Assembly: GCF_000422445.1 (NCBI RefSeq)
Contig: NZ_AULU01000012.1
Coordinates: 62,001 to 126,000 of the forward strand
Length of the DNA stretch: 64,000 nucleotides
DNA from: Paenibacillus assamensis DSM 18201
GTDB lineage: Bacteria; Bacillota; Bacilli; Paenibacillales; Paenibacillaceae
Direction of reading: 5' to 3'
The notes beneath the pieces were generated by a model. That model worked only from the letters and a program-made list of their open reading frames with translations, was not told where the DNA came from and did not search any database. This document shows, in pieces, positions 1-8,759 of the stretch. Each line of letters begins with the position of its first letter. Position 1 is the first letter of the stretch. Made by a program: the position numbers and the translations under genes.

Positions 1-60
1 TTTTTATAGGCTTATCTCTTTCGAAGTACGATGTGATAGGCAACCTTAGGAGGTGGAAGC

Positions 61-297
61 ATGGAAGGATTTTTGACTGTATTGCTTGTTATTTTTTCAA
101 TCGGATTGATTTGCACGGTACTCTTGCAACAAGGGAAGAGTGCGGGTCTATCGGGCGCCATCTCCGGCGGTGCGGAACATCTATTCGGAAAGACGAAAGC
201 ACGCGGAGCTGAGCTGTTCTTACAGCGTTTGACGATGGGATTGGCAGCAGGATTCTTTATTTTGTCGCTTGTCGTTGCTTATTTCATGAAGAACTAA
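61..297 (+). CDS. secG: Preprotein translocase subunit SecG
   Basis: Small integral-membrane subunit of the SecYEG channel, which moves unfolded preproteins across the cytoplasmic membrane and is driven by SecA. The 78 residues show the family layout: a first membrane helix (about residues 3-22), a cytoplasmic loop with the conserved run [15 protein letters not shown] and a Phe-Gly-Lys turn, and a second helix (about 55-74). Length is normal for Firmicutes SecG. An AGGAGGTGG ribosome site at 49-57 fixes the ATG. A terminator follows at 316-349, so it is not cotranscribed with rnr, although secG-rnr-smpB-ssrA is a common gene order in Bacillales. Its promoter lies upstream of the window. Confidence 0.96.
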   Translation: MEGFLTVLLVIFSIGLICTVLLQQGKSAGLSGAISGGAEHLFGKTKARGAELFLQRLTMGLAAGFFILSLVVAYFMKN

Positions 298-315
298 TAC
301 ATGACATATAAGAAG

Positions 316-349
316 CCTTAATCCGATTCGTTCGGGTTAAGGTTTTTTT
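316..349 (+). terminator. Rho-independent terminator of secG
   Basis: An 11-bp stem with one G-T pair (arms CCTTAATCCGA and TCGGGTTAAGG) is followed by seven T. It starts 19 bases after the secG stop. Confidence 0.9.
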
Positions 350-705
350 GTGTAATCATGTATGGAGTGGGTTGTGAAGGCTTGAACGAATGGATTTGCT
401 CCATGTAAATAATGAGTGATTGAATTATTAAGCATTTAAGATAGAATTGATATAATTCTCCTTGAGGTATGATGCGGTGAGTGAATGGGAACAATCATCA
501 CAGTTGCGTGTGCCACTAGGGGTACATTTTGAATGCTGCATGAATGAATCAAGATAAAATATGGCTAGTTAAACGATCCCGTGCATTCGTCTTTTTATAA
601 GGTTTATACCATTCGCCGGGATGGCTGCTTTTGATTTCGTGTATACTAGGTTATATATGAATATACTTGTGGAAGTTGATGGAGCAAGTGTGAGGTGAAC
701 AACAG
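350..705 (+). promoter_or_regulatory. secG-rnr intergenic region with weak candidate rnr promoter
   Basis: No gene is visible here; many Bacillales carry a carboxylesterase gene at this place, and I see none. A sigma-A-like candidate promoter, TTGATT (631-636), 17 bases, TATATG (654-659), lies about 45 bases before rnr. The match is modest. The AGGTG ribosome site just before 706 supports the rnr start. Confidence 0.35.
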
Positions 706-3700
706 ATGATAACGGCACAGCAAATATTAGAGTTTATGCAGGAAACAGCATACAGACCAATGACGTATCAGGAGCTGGAGAAGCATTTTGAGATTGAAGA
801 TGCACAGGAATTTAAGGCTTTTCTGAAGACGTTGAACGAGTTAGAACATTCCGGACATATCATTCGTACGCGAACAGATCGCTATGGGGTGCCAGAACGA
901 ATGAATTTGCTGCGCGGCCGCTTGCAGGCCCATGCAAAAGGCTTTGGGTTTTTAATTCCAGAAGAGACAGGCCATCCAGACGTATATATTCATGCGAATG
1001 ATCTTCAATCTGCGATGAATGGAGATACGATCCTTGTTCGTGTGACGAATAAAGGCCATGATGGTGCGCGTTTGGAAGGGGAAATTGTCCGTATTGTAAA
1101 ACGGGCAGTTGAGCAAGTTGTAGGTGTATTTCAGAATCATGAGTCATTTGGTTTCGTTGTACCCGATGATCGTAGGATCAATCGCGACATCTTTATTGCG
1201 CGCGAAGCGATGGCAGGGGCGGTAAGTGGACAGAAAGTCGTTGTCCGTATTGTAAGCTATCCAGAGGGGCGTACAGCAGCTCAAGGCGAGGTTATAGAAG
1301 TTCTTGGTCATAAAAATGATCCAGGCGTAGACATTCTATCTGTTATCCGTAAGCATCAGCTGCCTGAGGCATTCCCAGATGAAGTAATGGCGGAAGCAGA
1401 AGCAGTGCCAGACTCCATTTCGGAAGAGGAAATTATAAGCCAAGGCCGTCGAGATTTGCGCGGATTCAATATTGTGACGATTGACGGCGAAGATGCTAAG
1501 GACTTGGATGACGCTGTTTATGTAGAACAGCTAGAGAACGGAAATTATAAGTTGGGCGTGCATATTGCTGATGTGGGCTACTATGTGCAAGAAGGCTCTG
1601 CCTTAGATCGAGAAGCGTATGCTCGTGGCTGTAGCGTGTATCTTGTCGACCGTGTTATTCCGATGCTTCCGCATCGATTGTCGAACGGGATTTGCTCTTT
1701 GCATCCACATGTGGATCGCTTAACGCTATCCTGTGAAATGGAATTTGATGCACAAGCGAAAGTGGTCCGTCATGACATATTCCCGAGTGTGATTCGCTCG
1801 GTGGAACGGATGACTTATAATAACGTCCGTAAAATTGTTGAAGATCAGGATCCAGAACTGTGTGAACGTTATTCCTACCTTGTCGATAACTTTATGTTGA
1901 TGAAGGAATTGGCGATGAAGCTGCGTGGTAAGCGTATGCGTCGCGGGGCAATCGACTTCGATTTCCAAGAGTCGAAGGTTATTGTAGATGAGGAAGGAAA
2001 AGCAGTTGATATTGTGAAGCGTGAGCGTTCGATCGCGGAGCAAATTATTGAGGAGTTTATGCTCGCAGCGAATGAGACGGTAGCCGAGCATTTCCATTGG
2101 CTGCGTGTACCGTTCTTGTACCGGATTCACGAAGATCCGGACAGTGAGAAGCTGCTGACGTTTATGTCGTTCGCAGCGAACTTTGGTTATGCGGTGCGCG
2201 GTAAAGGCAATTCGGTTCATCCGCGTGCACTGCAATCGTTGCTGGAGGAAATCCAAGGTACGCGTGAGCAGACCGTTATTAGCACAATGATGCTTCGTTC
2301 GATGCGTCAAGCGAAGTATGATGCGGAAAGTACAGGCCACTTTGGTCTGGCAGCGGAGTTCTACTCCCACTTTACGTCACCAATTCGCCGTTATCCGGAC
2401 TTAGTTATCCATCGAATTATTCGAGAAGTTGCCGATAATGGAGGCTCTTTGACACAGAAGCGACATGAGCTGTTGCATACGCGCATGCCTGACGTTGCGC
2501 AGCAATCGTCTGAACGTGAGCGGGTTGCGGTAGACGCTGAGCGAGATACGGAGCAATTGAAAAAAGCGGAGTTCATGTTGGATAAAGTCGGGGAAGAGTT
2601 CGACGGAATTATTAGCAGCGTAACGAACTTCGGTATGTTTATTGAATTGGAGAATACGGTAGAAGGTCTAATCCGCTTGAGCGATTTGTCGGATGACTAC
2701 TACCATTTCCATGAGCAGCATATGATGCTGTTGGGTGAACGGACAGCCCGGATGTTCCGTATCGGTGACGAAATACGTATTGTGGTTGCAAACGTCAATA
2801 TGGAGGACCATACGATTGACTTTGCACTGGTTGGTCAAGCTCAACGCTTTGGCAGCGGCCGTCAAGGCCGTGAATTTGGCTTTGAGCGCAAGAAACGCGG
2901 ACGCGGCGATAGCCGTGATGCTGGACGTGGTGGACGTGATGCAGGCCGCGGTGGTCAAGGTGGCCGTGGAGATAGAGCTGGCAGCGGCGGACAAGGTGGA
3001 CGCGGCGGCGATGCACGTGGCGGAGCTGCGAGAGACGGACGACGAGGTCGAGACGGTGAAGCGTTTGGAGGCCGAGGTGGCCGTGGTGGACAAGGCGGCC
3101 GTGGAGATAGAGCTGCTAGTGGCGGGCAAAGTGGACGCAATGGCGAAGTACGCGGTGGAGCTTCAAGAGATGGACGTAGCGGACGCGATGGCGGAGTTTA
3201 CGGCGGAGGCCGTGGCGAACGTCAACATGCTGGCCGAGGCGGTCAAGGACAGGGACAAGGCGGGCGCAATGAACGCTTTGGCCGTGGCGATGATCCGCGT
3301 GGTGGAAAAGGACGTCGCGACCGCAATGATGGTCGAGATGGTCGTTTGCACGATTATAATGCACGCAATGGCCGAGGAGACGGGCCAGGAGCATCTGAAT
3401 TGGATAATCAGGGAGGACGTTTCCTGTATGCTGGTGCTTCCCCTCAACAAGGTGGCTCTGGTCACGATACTGGTCGTCGCGGATATCAAGATGGATTTGA
3501 TGATTGGGGCTCCAGCAACCAGGATGGCAGACAGCATGACCACGAAGATGGCGGGGCAAGACGTGATGAAGAAGTATGGTATAACCAAGGGGAATGGCGT
3601 GAACGCAATAAGCGCGGTCGTAACCGTCGCGATAGAGGCGATTCAAATGTTAACCCTTATGCTAGACCGTCCCAGCGTCAACGTGGTCAAGGCGGTATTA

Positions 3701-4122
3701 CTTTCGGCAGCAATGAAGCGGGTGCCCGCGACAGTGGCAGTCTCCGTAAGGAAAGAACAGATGCCAATGATGATGCGAACTGGGTAGATCGCCTTGTGAA
3801 GGATGCAGAACGTGAGTCTGGCAGCAATCGTTTTGATTTCGGCTCGGGCAAAGGCGGATATGGTCGTCCTCGGGGATCTTCTTCAACTGGCCAAGGGGGC
3901 AGCAGAGACGCTGGCTTCGACCGAGGCGGTGACTTCCGATCAGGTCATGGTCAATTAGGCGGCGGCAAGCGAGGCAGACGCAGTATTTCTGAAAGTGGTG
4001 TGTTCGTCGGTGAGGATTCGCCTCAAGCTGCACGCAATCGTTCTGGTGACGCCGAGCGGGCAGCGCATAAGCGCGGCAAGTCGAAGAACAACACAGCAAA
4101 ATTCGTGCGTAAGAAACGATAG
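706..4122 (+). CDS. rnr: Ribonuclease R with an unusually long RGG-rich C-terminal tail
   Basis: Processive 3'-5' exoribonuclease of the RNase II/RNB family, which degrades structured RNA and, with SmpB-tmRNA, non-stop mRNA. Order in the 1138 residues: N-terminal winged helix (about 1-67), two cold-shock domains (about 69-125 and 135-200; KGFGFLIP and SFGFVVPDD), the RNB domain (about 248-580) with catalytic aspartates D260, D266, D268 and D269 in DGEDAKDLDDA, and an S1 domain (about 628-706). From about 711 to the end is a roughly 428-residue low-complexity tail. It starts with dense GRGG/RGG repeats, becomes mixed Arg/Asp/Asn/Gly, and ends in a Lys/Arg cluster. Bacterial RNase R is usually about 700-830 residues, so the tail is the unusual part. 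smpB and ssrA lie downstream, with mgtC between. Confidence 0.96.
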   Translation: MITAQQILEFMQETAYRPMTYQELEKHFEIEDAQEFKAFLKTLNELEHSGHIIRTRTDRYGVPERMNLLRGRLQAHAKGFGFLIPEETGHPDVYIHANDLQSAMNGDTILVRVTNKGHDGARLEGEIVRIVKRAVEQVVGVFQNHESFGFVVPDDRRINRDIFIAREAMAGAVSGQKVVVRIVSYPEGRTAAQGEVIEVLGHKNDPGVDILSVIRKHQLPEAFPDEVMAEAEAVPDSISEEEIISQGRRDLRGFNIVTIDGEDAKDLDDAVYVEQLENGNYKLGVHIADVGYYVQEGSALDREAYARGCSVYLVDRVIPMLPHRLSNGICSLHPHVDRLTLSCEMEFDAQAKVVRHDIFPSVIRSVERMTYNNVRKIVEDQDPELCERYSYLVDNFMLMKELAMKLRGKRMRRGAIDFDFQESKVIVDEEGKAVDIVKRERSIAEQIIEEFMLAANETVAEHFHWLRVPFLYRIHEDPDSEKLLTFMSFAANFGYAVRGKGNSVHPRALQSLLEEIQGTREQTVISTMMLRSMRQAKYDAESTGHFGLAAEFYSHFTSPIRRYPDLVIHRIIREVADNGGSLTQKRHELLHTRMPDVAQQSSERERVAVDAERDTEQLKKAEFMLDKVGEEFDGIISSVTNFGMFIELENTVEGLIRLSDLSDDYYHFHEQHMMLLGERTARMFRIGDEIRIVVANVNMEDHTIDFALVGQAQRFGSGRQGREFGFERKKRGRGDSRDAGRGGRDAGRGGQGGRGDRAGSGGQGGRGGDARGGAARDGRRGRDGEAFGGRGGRGGQGGRGDRAASGGQSGRNGEVRGGASRDGRSGRDGGVYGGGRGERQHAGRGGQGQGQGGRNERFGRGDDPRGGKGRRDRNDGRDGRLHDYNARNGRGDGPGASELDNQGGRFLYAGASPQQGGSGHDTGRRGYQDGFDDWGSSNQDGRQHDHEDGGARRDEEVWYNQGEWRERNKRGRNRRDRGDSNVNPYARPSQRQRGQGGITFGSNEAGARDSGSLRKERTDANDDANWVDRLVKDAERESGSNRFDFGSGKGGYGRPRGSSSTGQGGSRDAGFDRGGDFRSGHGQLGGGKRGRRSISESGVFVGEDSPQAARNRSGDAERAAHKRGKSKNNTAKFVRKKR
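2860..4119 (+). repeat. Arg-Gly-rich low-complexity coding segment (RNase R tail)
   Basis: In-frame, imperfectly repeated GGC/CGC/GGT codons encode Gly-Arg-Gly-Gly and Gly-Asp/Gln variants. Two related blocks, about 2930-3060 and 3070-3200, look like an internal duplication (GGRGGQGGRGDRA occurs in both). The bias also opens long false frames on both strands. Confidence 0.7.
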
Positions 4123-4341
4123 CGGCAACTGCTGTATATATTTCATTGCATGAATGGTGTGTAGTAAGGTGCTGTGCCACTGGAGAAACGTTAATGAAAT
4201 GTCCACTCGAATGTCGGTAAAATAGCGGCTCACTAATGTATATCTGCGGGGCATTGATTGGAAGTTTCTTGATTGGATTCGATTGGTGCAGGTTGATATG
4301 GGGTATATAGTTAGTGACCTTAAGTAATAAAGGATTGATGT

Positions 4342-4394
4342 AAAGAACCTTCAGTTCCACTTCTGTACTTCTGTTGTGGTGTCGAAGGTTCTTT
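4342..4394 (+). terminator. Inverted repeat after rnr, probable terminator
   Basis: A perfect 11-bp stem (AAAGAACCTTC / GAAGGTTCTTT, arms 4342-4352 and 4384-4394) encloses 31 bases that can form an inner CCAC/GTGG stem. The T-run is only the TTT closing the stem. The rest of the 467-base rnr-mgtC gap shows no gene. Confidence 0.55.
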
Positions 4395-4589
4395 GCATAT
4401 TGTTATAGGGCTTTCGTAAATGCAGGAAATACATTGAAGACGTTGAAAGTCTTTATGAGCAAATCTTGTAATCGGTATATATTACGAAATTAATACAGGT
4501 ACTAAATCATTAAATGGATTAATCATTACGATCATATATATGGAAGCAATCATACATATAATAAGAGTGAGAAAAGGAGCGATGCAGCA

Positions 4590-5432
4590 ATGAACCCATG
4601 GGTTATCGATTGGTGGCCGTTGACACAGCGACTCGTACTGGCTGCACTGCTAGGTGGTATTATCGGATTGGAGCGGGAACGCAGCCGCCACGCAGCAGGC
4701 GTACGTACGCACATGCTCGTAAGTATGGGCTCCGCACTTATTATGCTGTTATCTTTATACGGGTTCTCTATGTTCGTGGACGAAGATAATGTACGTATGG
4801 ACCCGGCCCGTTTATCTGCGCAAGTAATAAGCGGTATTGGATTTCTTGGTGCAGGGACGATTATTCGCGACGGATTATCTGTAAAAGGACTTACGACAGC
4901 GGCATCGATCTGGGTTGCGGCTGCGATTGGATTATCAGTTGGAGCGGGCTTTTATTACGGTGCTTTACTGACATGTGTACTTACGATTATTGCACTCTGG
5001 CTGATGAATAAAATGGAGTTTCAAGGTCGTGCAGCGAGTCTGCATTATACGTTTCGCATACGTGGTATGGATGATGGAACATTGCTCCCCTCGATTCGTG
5101 AGACACTTGCTTCGATGAAGGTAGAGATCGACCGAGTTGACGTTACGAAGGAGATTGGCGCGCAGTCGCGTAAGGTGTGGCAACAGAGTGAGGTTGGAAC
5201 TGGTGTCGTCGAAGTGCCGTCTGGAGTAGTTGGAGCAGATGGAAAAGGGACAACAGGCACACAAGGTGCACAGTCTGGAAATGTGGATGGGGTTGAGCTT
5301 AAGGAAACGGTGACGATGAAACGTCAAACCTCACTTAAGCTGGAGGTTGTCATTCCACCGAAGGTTGATGCGGTCGATGTGGTGGAGCGCCTCGCGGCCA
5401 TGGACGAAGTTATTGAAGTCCGCGGCAAGTAA
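4590..5432 (+). CDS. mgtC: MgtC/SapB family membrane protein
   Basis: Member of the MgtC/SapB family of inner-membrane proteins, linked in other bacteria to growth at low magnesium and to control of membrane ATPases. The N-terminal half carries the family signature: GGIIGLERERSRHAAGVRTH, then SGIGFLGAGTIIRDG and GLTTAASIWVAAAIGL, across about four or five membrane helices. The C-terminal half is soluble (about residues 150-280) and ACT-like, interrupted by a Gly/Ser/Val-rich linker at about 195-235 that looks like an insertion. AAGGAG (4574-4579) places the ATG. It sits alone between rnr and smpB, a place it does not usually occupy in Bacillus. Membership is clear; its role in this organism is unknown. 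Confidence 0.88.
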   Translation: MNPWVIDWWPLTQRLVLAALLGGIIGLERERSRHAAGVRTHMLVSMGSALIMLLSLYGFSMFVDEDNVRMDPARLSAQVISGIGFLGAGTIIRDGLSVKGLTTAASIWVAAAIGLSVGAGFYYGALLTCVLTIIALWLMNKMEFQGRAASLHYTFRIRGMDDGTLLPSIRETLASMKVEIDRVDVTKEIGAQSRKVWQQSEVGTGVVEVPSGVVGADGKGTTGTQGAQSGNVDGVELKETVTMKRQTSLKLEVVIPPKVDAVDVVERLAAMDEVIEVRGK

Positions 5433-5543
5433 GGGTTGAGGTCATCGAGCTTGCAGGAGGTGTCATTGGGGCGTCTTTGGTTGGCGGTTGGTCTGTTCAG
5501 AAGAGGAATAGGACAAGGTTTCGCTTTGAGATGTACTTAGATG

Positions 5544-5573
5544 TTGTAGGCAACCCCATCCATTTGGTATAAT
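5544..5573 (+). promoter_or_regulatory. Sigma-A promoter candidate for smpB
   Basis: TTGTAG (5544-5549), 18 bases, TATAAT (5568-5573), 71 bases before the smpB start. Confidence 0.6.
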
Positions 5574-5643
5574 ATTATTCTACACTTTGCTGGAGTATCT
5601 TTTCTGGCGGGTGATGATTATGCTCAGCAATGGAGGGTAGGTT

Positions 5644-6117
5644 ATGTCGAAGAAGGTTGAGAGCAAGCCGCTGGCTCAGAACAAGAAGGCGTCCCACGAT
5701 TATTTTATTGAGGATACGTATGAGGCGGGTATCGTGCTGACAGGTACGGAGATTAAGTCTTTGCGCAATGGCAGAGCGAATATGAGTGATGCGTTCGCGA
5801 CGATCCGAAATGGCGAAGCATTCGTTAACAATTTGCATATCAGTCCGTTCGAGCAGGGCAATCGCCACAATCCGACGGACCCTACACGTGCGCGCAAGCT
5901 GCTGCTGCATAAGTCGCAAATTATGAAGCTGCTTGGCCAGACGAAGCAGGAAGGCTATACGCTTGTGCCGCTTAAGATTTATACGCGCAATGGTTATGCG
6001 AAGCTGCTGATTGGCCTTGGCCGTGGTAAGAAGAACTACGACAAGCGTGAAACGTCCGCGAAGCGCGATGCACAGCGTCAAATCCAGCGTGCGCTGCGTG
6101 AGAAGCAGAAGTATTAA
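5644..6117 (+). CDS. smpB: SsrA-binding protein SmpB
   Basis: Protein partner of tmRNA in trans-translation. It binds the tRNA-like domain of tmRNA and stands in for the missing anticodon stem in stalled ribosomes. The 157 residues match the family length and show its motifs: [55 protein letters not shown] and the basic C-terminal tail [18 protein letters not shown] that enters the mRNA channel. GGAGGG (5632-5637) sets the start. Its partner RNA gene is 320 bases downstream on the same strand, and RNase R is upstream. Confidence 0.97.
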   Translation: MSKKVESKPLAQNKKASHDYFIEDTYEAGIVLTGTEIKSLRNGRANMSDAFATIRNGEAFVNNLHISPFEQGNRHNPTDPTRARKLLLHKSQIMKLLGQTKQEGYTLVPLKIYTRNGYAKLLIGLGRGKKNYDKRETSAKRDAQRQIQRALREKQKY

Positions 6118-6248
6118 AGGTGGTTGCAACTACCATTCAGTGTTGGTTGGGTTAGATGGGTTAGCATCATGGATATAGAAATGATTACCCCAATCACATT
6201 TAGGAAGCTTCTCCAAGGAAGCCTGTAGCAACGATGGCAAGAAGATCA

Positions 6249-6278
6249 TTAACACTTATGATGAGTTTGTGTTATAAT
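6249..6278 (+). promoter_or_regulatory. Sigma-A promoter candidate for ssrA
   Basis: TTAACA (6249-6254), 18 bases, TATAAT (6273-6278). A transcript would start about 150 bases before mature tmRNA, which fits processing of a 5' leader. Nothing else is visible in the smpB-ssrA gap. Confidence 0.6.
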
Positions 6279-6437
6279 AAATTTATCGGCGGCGGTCAAC
6301 AGAACATGCTGAAGCCGCTGGTACCTTGATAATAGAATAAGGTTTGAGTTTGAACATACGATACATTCTATCGATGCTTCGACTTCCTTAATCTAAAGAC
6401 GGTAACCCCAGATGGGTGAGCCAGTCGCTTACACTAT

Positions 6438-6801
6438 GGGGGCGTTTTTGGATTCGACGGGGATAGTTCGAGCATGGGTAGCGGGTAGTGGGGACGCGTC
6501 CGCTTCATCAACGCTAAAGCCTATTAAACGGCAAAACACAAAACAACTACGCTTTAGCAGCTTAATAACCTGTTAGCGTGCCTCTACTCTCCATCGCCCA
6601 TGTGGCGGGATAGGGGCTCAACTTTAGTGGGATACGCTGTCACATCTCCGCCTGGGGTGTGCTGAAGAAGATAATCAGGCTGACCTGAAGGGAATCCGGT
6701 AACAGGGAGTTCCTAGGGTGACATCAAAACTGTTACTACACCCGTAGAAGCTCATGTGCCGTTATCTTCGGACAGGGGTTCGACTCCCCTCGCCTCCACC
6801 A
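6438..6801 (+). ncRNA. ssrA: Transfer-messenger RNA (tmRNA)
   Basis: Rescues ribosomes stalled on broken mRNA, acting as alanine tRNA and then as a short mRNA for a degradation tag. The 5' end GGGGGCG pairs with CGCCTCC next to the encoded CCA (6799-6801). The T-arm GACAGGGGTTCGACTCCCCTC is complete. The tag frame starts at GGC 6530 and reads GKTQNNYALAA, then TAA (6563-6565); with the charged alanine the tag is AGKTQNNYALAA, ending in the normal ALAA protease signal. Length of 364 is typical. The 3' end is a well-known integration target, and copies of its sequence lie downstream. Confidence 0.96.
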
Positions 6802-6806
6802 ATATG

Positions 6807-6835
6807 AAAAAGGACACCTCAGAGGTGTCCTTTTT
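6807..6835 (+). terminator. Terminator of ssrA
   Basis: AAAAAGGACACCTC and its complement with a two-base loop, followed by TTTTT. Confidence 0.92.
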
Positions 6836-6854
6836 GCGTTGGAGGGGAGTTGAA

Positions 6855-6882
6855 GGGAGACGAACCCCTGTGAGGGTTCGTC
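6855..6882 (-). repeat. Inverted near-copy of the tmRNA T-arm within a hairpin
   Basis: The reverse complement of 6855-6871 matches tmRNA 6772-6788 at 16 of 17 bases (ACAGGGGTTCG, one change, CTCCC). It overlaps a perfect 9-bp hairpin, GACGAACCC (6859-6867) with GGGTTCGTC (6874-6882). The 12-mer AGGGTTCGTCCG at 6873-6884 recurs at 13841-13852. Confidence 0.5.
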
Positions 6883-6885
6883 CGT

Positions 6886-7446
6886 GCACAGGAAGCGGTT
6901 GAGAAGCTTCAGAATAACCTTAACATGTTCCTTATAGATGATTACTTTTTCTACAATGTTTAGGCAACATAGATTCCACTGGCATGGTGAGGTTGCTGAT
7001 CACAAACTTCCACTTCCGTACTTACCCCATTGAAACAGTTGGTTTTGCCGAAATTGGTTGGGACCTTCGTGATTTTACACTGGTAACAACGAATGCGAGT
7101 CAAAGATTAAAGAGTGGCGATGTCAGGGTAAGAACTAACTCTCCCTGCGTCAACCCGCGTCAACCCAATCTACTTAATGAATCCTCTAATCATATTTGGA
7201 CTAATAAGAGGGAGAAGATGTGCGATAGGCGATGCAACAGTTGTGGCAGAGCGATCTGTTACAGATAGAGCTTGATAACATTCAAGGGACCAGCGATACG
7301 AACGGAGCCATTGCTGCCAAAAGCCGCTGGTTGGCGGAGTTAATACTTTGTTAATAGTTCATTTATAATTATTCAATAGGCTTCCTGTAATATAAAAGAC
7401 GAGGAGACGTATCCCTCAATACATATACAGAAGAAGGAGAATTGAA
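6886..7446. other. Non-coding gap behind ssrA; possible small-gene remnant at 7232-7354
   Basis: The only frame with protein-like composition is 7232-7354 (40 codons; contains LWQSDLLQIELDNIQG and AAKSRWLAELI). It lacks a well-placed ribosome site and matches no family I know, so a fragment of a lost gene is as likely as a real small gene. The longer frame at 6984-7268 has no ribosome site and unusual composition and is not called. The gap ends in an AT-rich stretch that probably holds the promoter for the gene at 7447. Confidence 0.25.
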
Positions 7447-8700
7447 ATGAGCCTTAGCAAAAAATCAATGATTGCACTCTCGTTTACGATAGGGGCTTTC
7501 ATATTCGTTACTACCGCTGTTGCCGATACGATGATTGGTTCCGACTACGACCGGTTCAAAGGGTCCTTACAACATACGACAACGCAAATGGAGAAGGGAT
7601 TGGACAACTATACAGTTGAAGCGCTATTTACGCTGAAAGAGAATAACAAAACACTGTATCAGTCCACCACGACCAGCAGAAACGATATGGTAAAGCAGGC
7701 ATTGGAAGAGATTACTTTGACTCAAGGATTAGATGGCAAGACTACACCGAGCTACTCGTACAGGGACAATAAGGTTGCGATAGTTAAATACGGTGATAAT
7801 GACAAGTATGAAGCACAGGAGACGGACAAAAATGTTACTCGGGGAGAATTGTTTAACTTCACAAACACGGTTGAACAAGATAGCGCGACGCAAATAGTGA
7901 ATATTATTGATTCTGTGGTCGGCAATCTGAATGATGACGTACAAGTGGAGGAAAAACCGGACGGTGGAAAGGTTTACTCTGGAACTTGGTCGAGAGATCA
8001 GGTGCCTGTTTTAGTTGATGCTTTCTCCTTAATAAGGTTTAAGGCCGCGATCGAAATGATGGGATTGGAGTCGGGAGCATCGGTAATTGAGAGTGACTTA
8101 TTTATTAAAAAGGTTACGGGCACGGCAGTAGAAAATAAAGCTGGATTATTGGAAAATGTCACGGGTAATGTCATTGTGTCAGGGAAAGACAAAGACGGAA
8201 AGCAACAAGATCTGACGTTGGATGTGGTCGTCAAGCTTACTGACATCGGAAATACGAAATTTACGATGCCAGTTCTGACAGATACTAACGTCGAGTGGCG
8301 AAAACCAGAGTACGCTTTTATTAACAAGAGCCATTATGTAGGGAAATATAAAAATGACATCGTCGTGGATAAAAAAGGTAAGATTGGCGAAAGAACGCTT
8401 GAAATCACGAGTATGGAAATGGATAAAGTAGCAGGTAAGTATTACGAAACGGTTAAACCTGGTTACGAGGCACATTATCCGGAAGAAAAGTATAATTTTA
8501 TATTTGAATTCAATCCTAAAGAGACGGGCAGTTTCTTCACTTATACGAATGCCAAGGGTATGCAGGAAAGTGGGCAGATGGGTGCGGATGATGAAACTAT
8601 GTACCTTAATCTGAATATAGAGATTTTCGACAAATCCTCATTTAAGCAAAATCCACCTGCTAATTACAACGGTGAATTTAAACGTGTACTTGAACAGTAA
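7447..8700 (+). CDS. Secreted protein of unknown function heading an ABC/two-component module
   Basis: I do not recognise a family. The 417 residues start with a signal peptide (Lys-rich start, hydrophobic core about 8-24, AVA-D cleavage-like site near residue 26), so the mature protein is outside the membrane. It has no lipobox. The rest is soluble, rich in Thr/Lys/Asp and beta-prone. AAGGAGA (7434-7440) sets the ATG. A hairpin without a T-run separates it from the ABC genes 60 bases downstream, which suggests one transcript with reduced read-through. By position it may sense or bind the compound handled by the transporter; that is inference. It is the first gene of the accessory block behind ssrA. 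Confidence 0.8.
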   Translation: MSLSKKSMIALSFTIGAFIFVTTAVADTMIGSDYDRFKGSLQHTTTQMEKGLDNYTVEALFTLKENNKTLYQSTTTSRNDMVKQALEEITLTQGLDGKTTPSYSYRDNKVAIVKYGDNDKYEAQETDKNVTRGELFNFTNTVEQDSATQIVNIIDSVVGNLNDDVQVEEKPDGGKVYSGTWSRDQVPVLVDAFSLIRFKAAIEMMGLESGASVIESDLFIKKVTGTAVENKAGLLENVTGNVIVSGKDKDGKQQDLTLDVVVKLTDIGNTKFTMPVLTDTNVEWRKPEYAFINKSHYVGKYKNDIVVDKKGKIGERTLEITSMEMDKVAGKYYETVKPGYEAHYPEEKYNFIFEFNPKETGSFFTYTNAKGMQESGQMGADDETMYLNLNIEIFDKSSFKQNPPANYNGEFKRVLEQ

Positions 8701-8710
8701 AAGCAAAGAT

Positions 8711-8732
8711 GGAAGCCGCACGAGCGGCTTCC
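8711..8732 (+). other. Intercistronic hairpin
   Basis: Perfect 9-bp stem GGAAGCCGC / GCGGCTTCC with loop ACGA and no T-run after it. It may protect the 3' end of the upstream mRNA or attenuate transcription. It covers the apparent ATG at 8709, which argues against that start for the ATPase. Confidence 0.6.
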
Positions 8733-8759
8733 ATACCATTTGTTGAGGAGTTGCTATCG

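Noticed and set aside
2735-3787. 350-codon frame overlapping the RNase R tail, with several long minus-strand frames
   Set aside because: Open because of GC-rich Gly/Arg codon repeats; the RNase R frame is continuous and no ribosome site supports the others.
5575-6129. 184-codon minus-strand frame opposite smpB
   Set aside because: Composition is that of an antisense shadow; SmpB is certain.
6984-7268. 94-codon frame behind ssrA
   Set aside because: No ribosome site and unlikely composition; not called.
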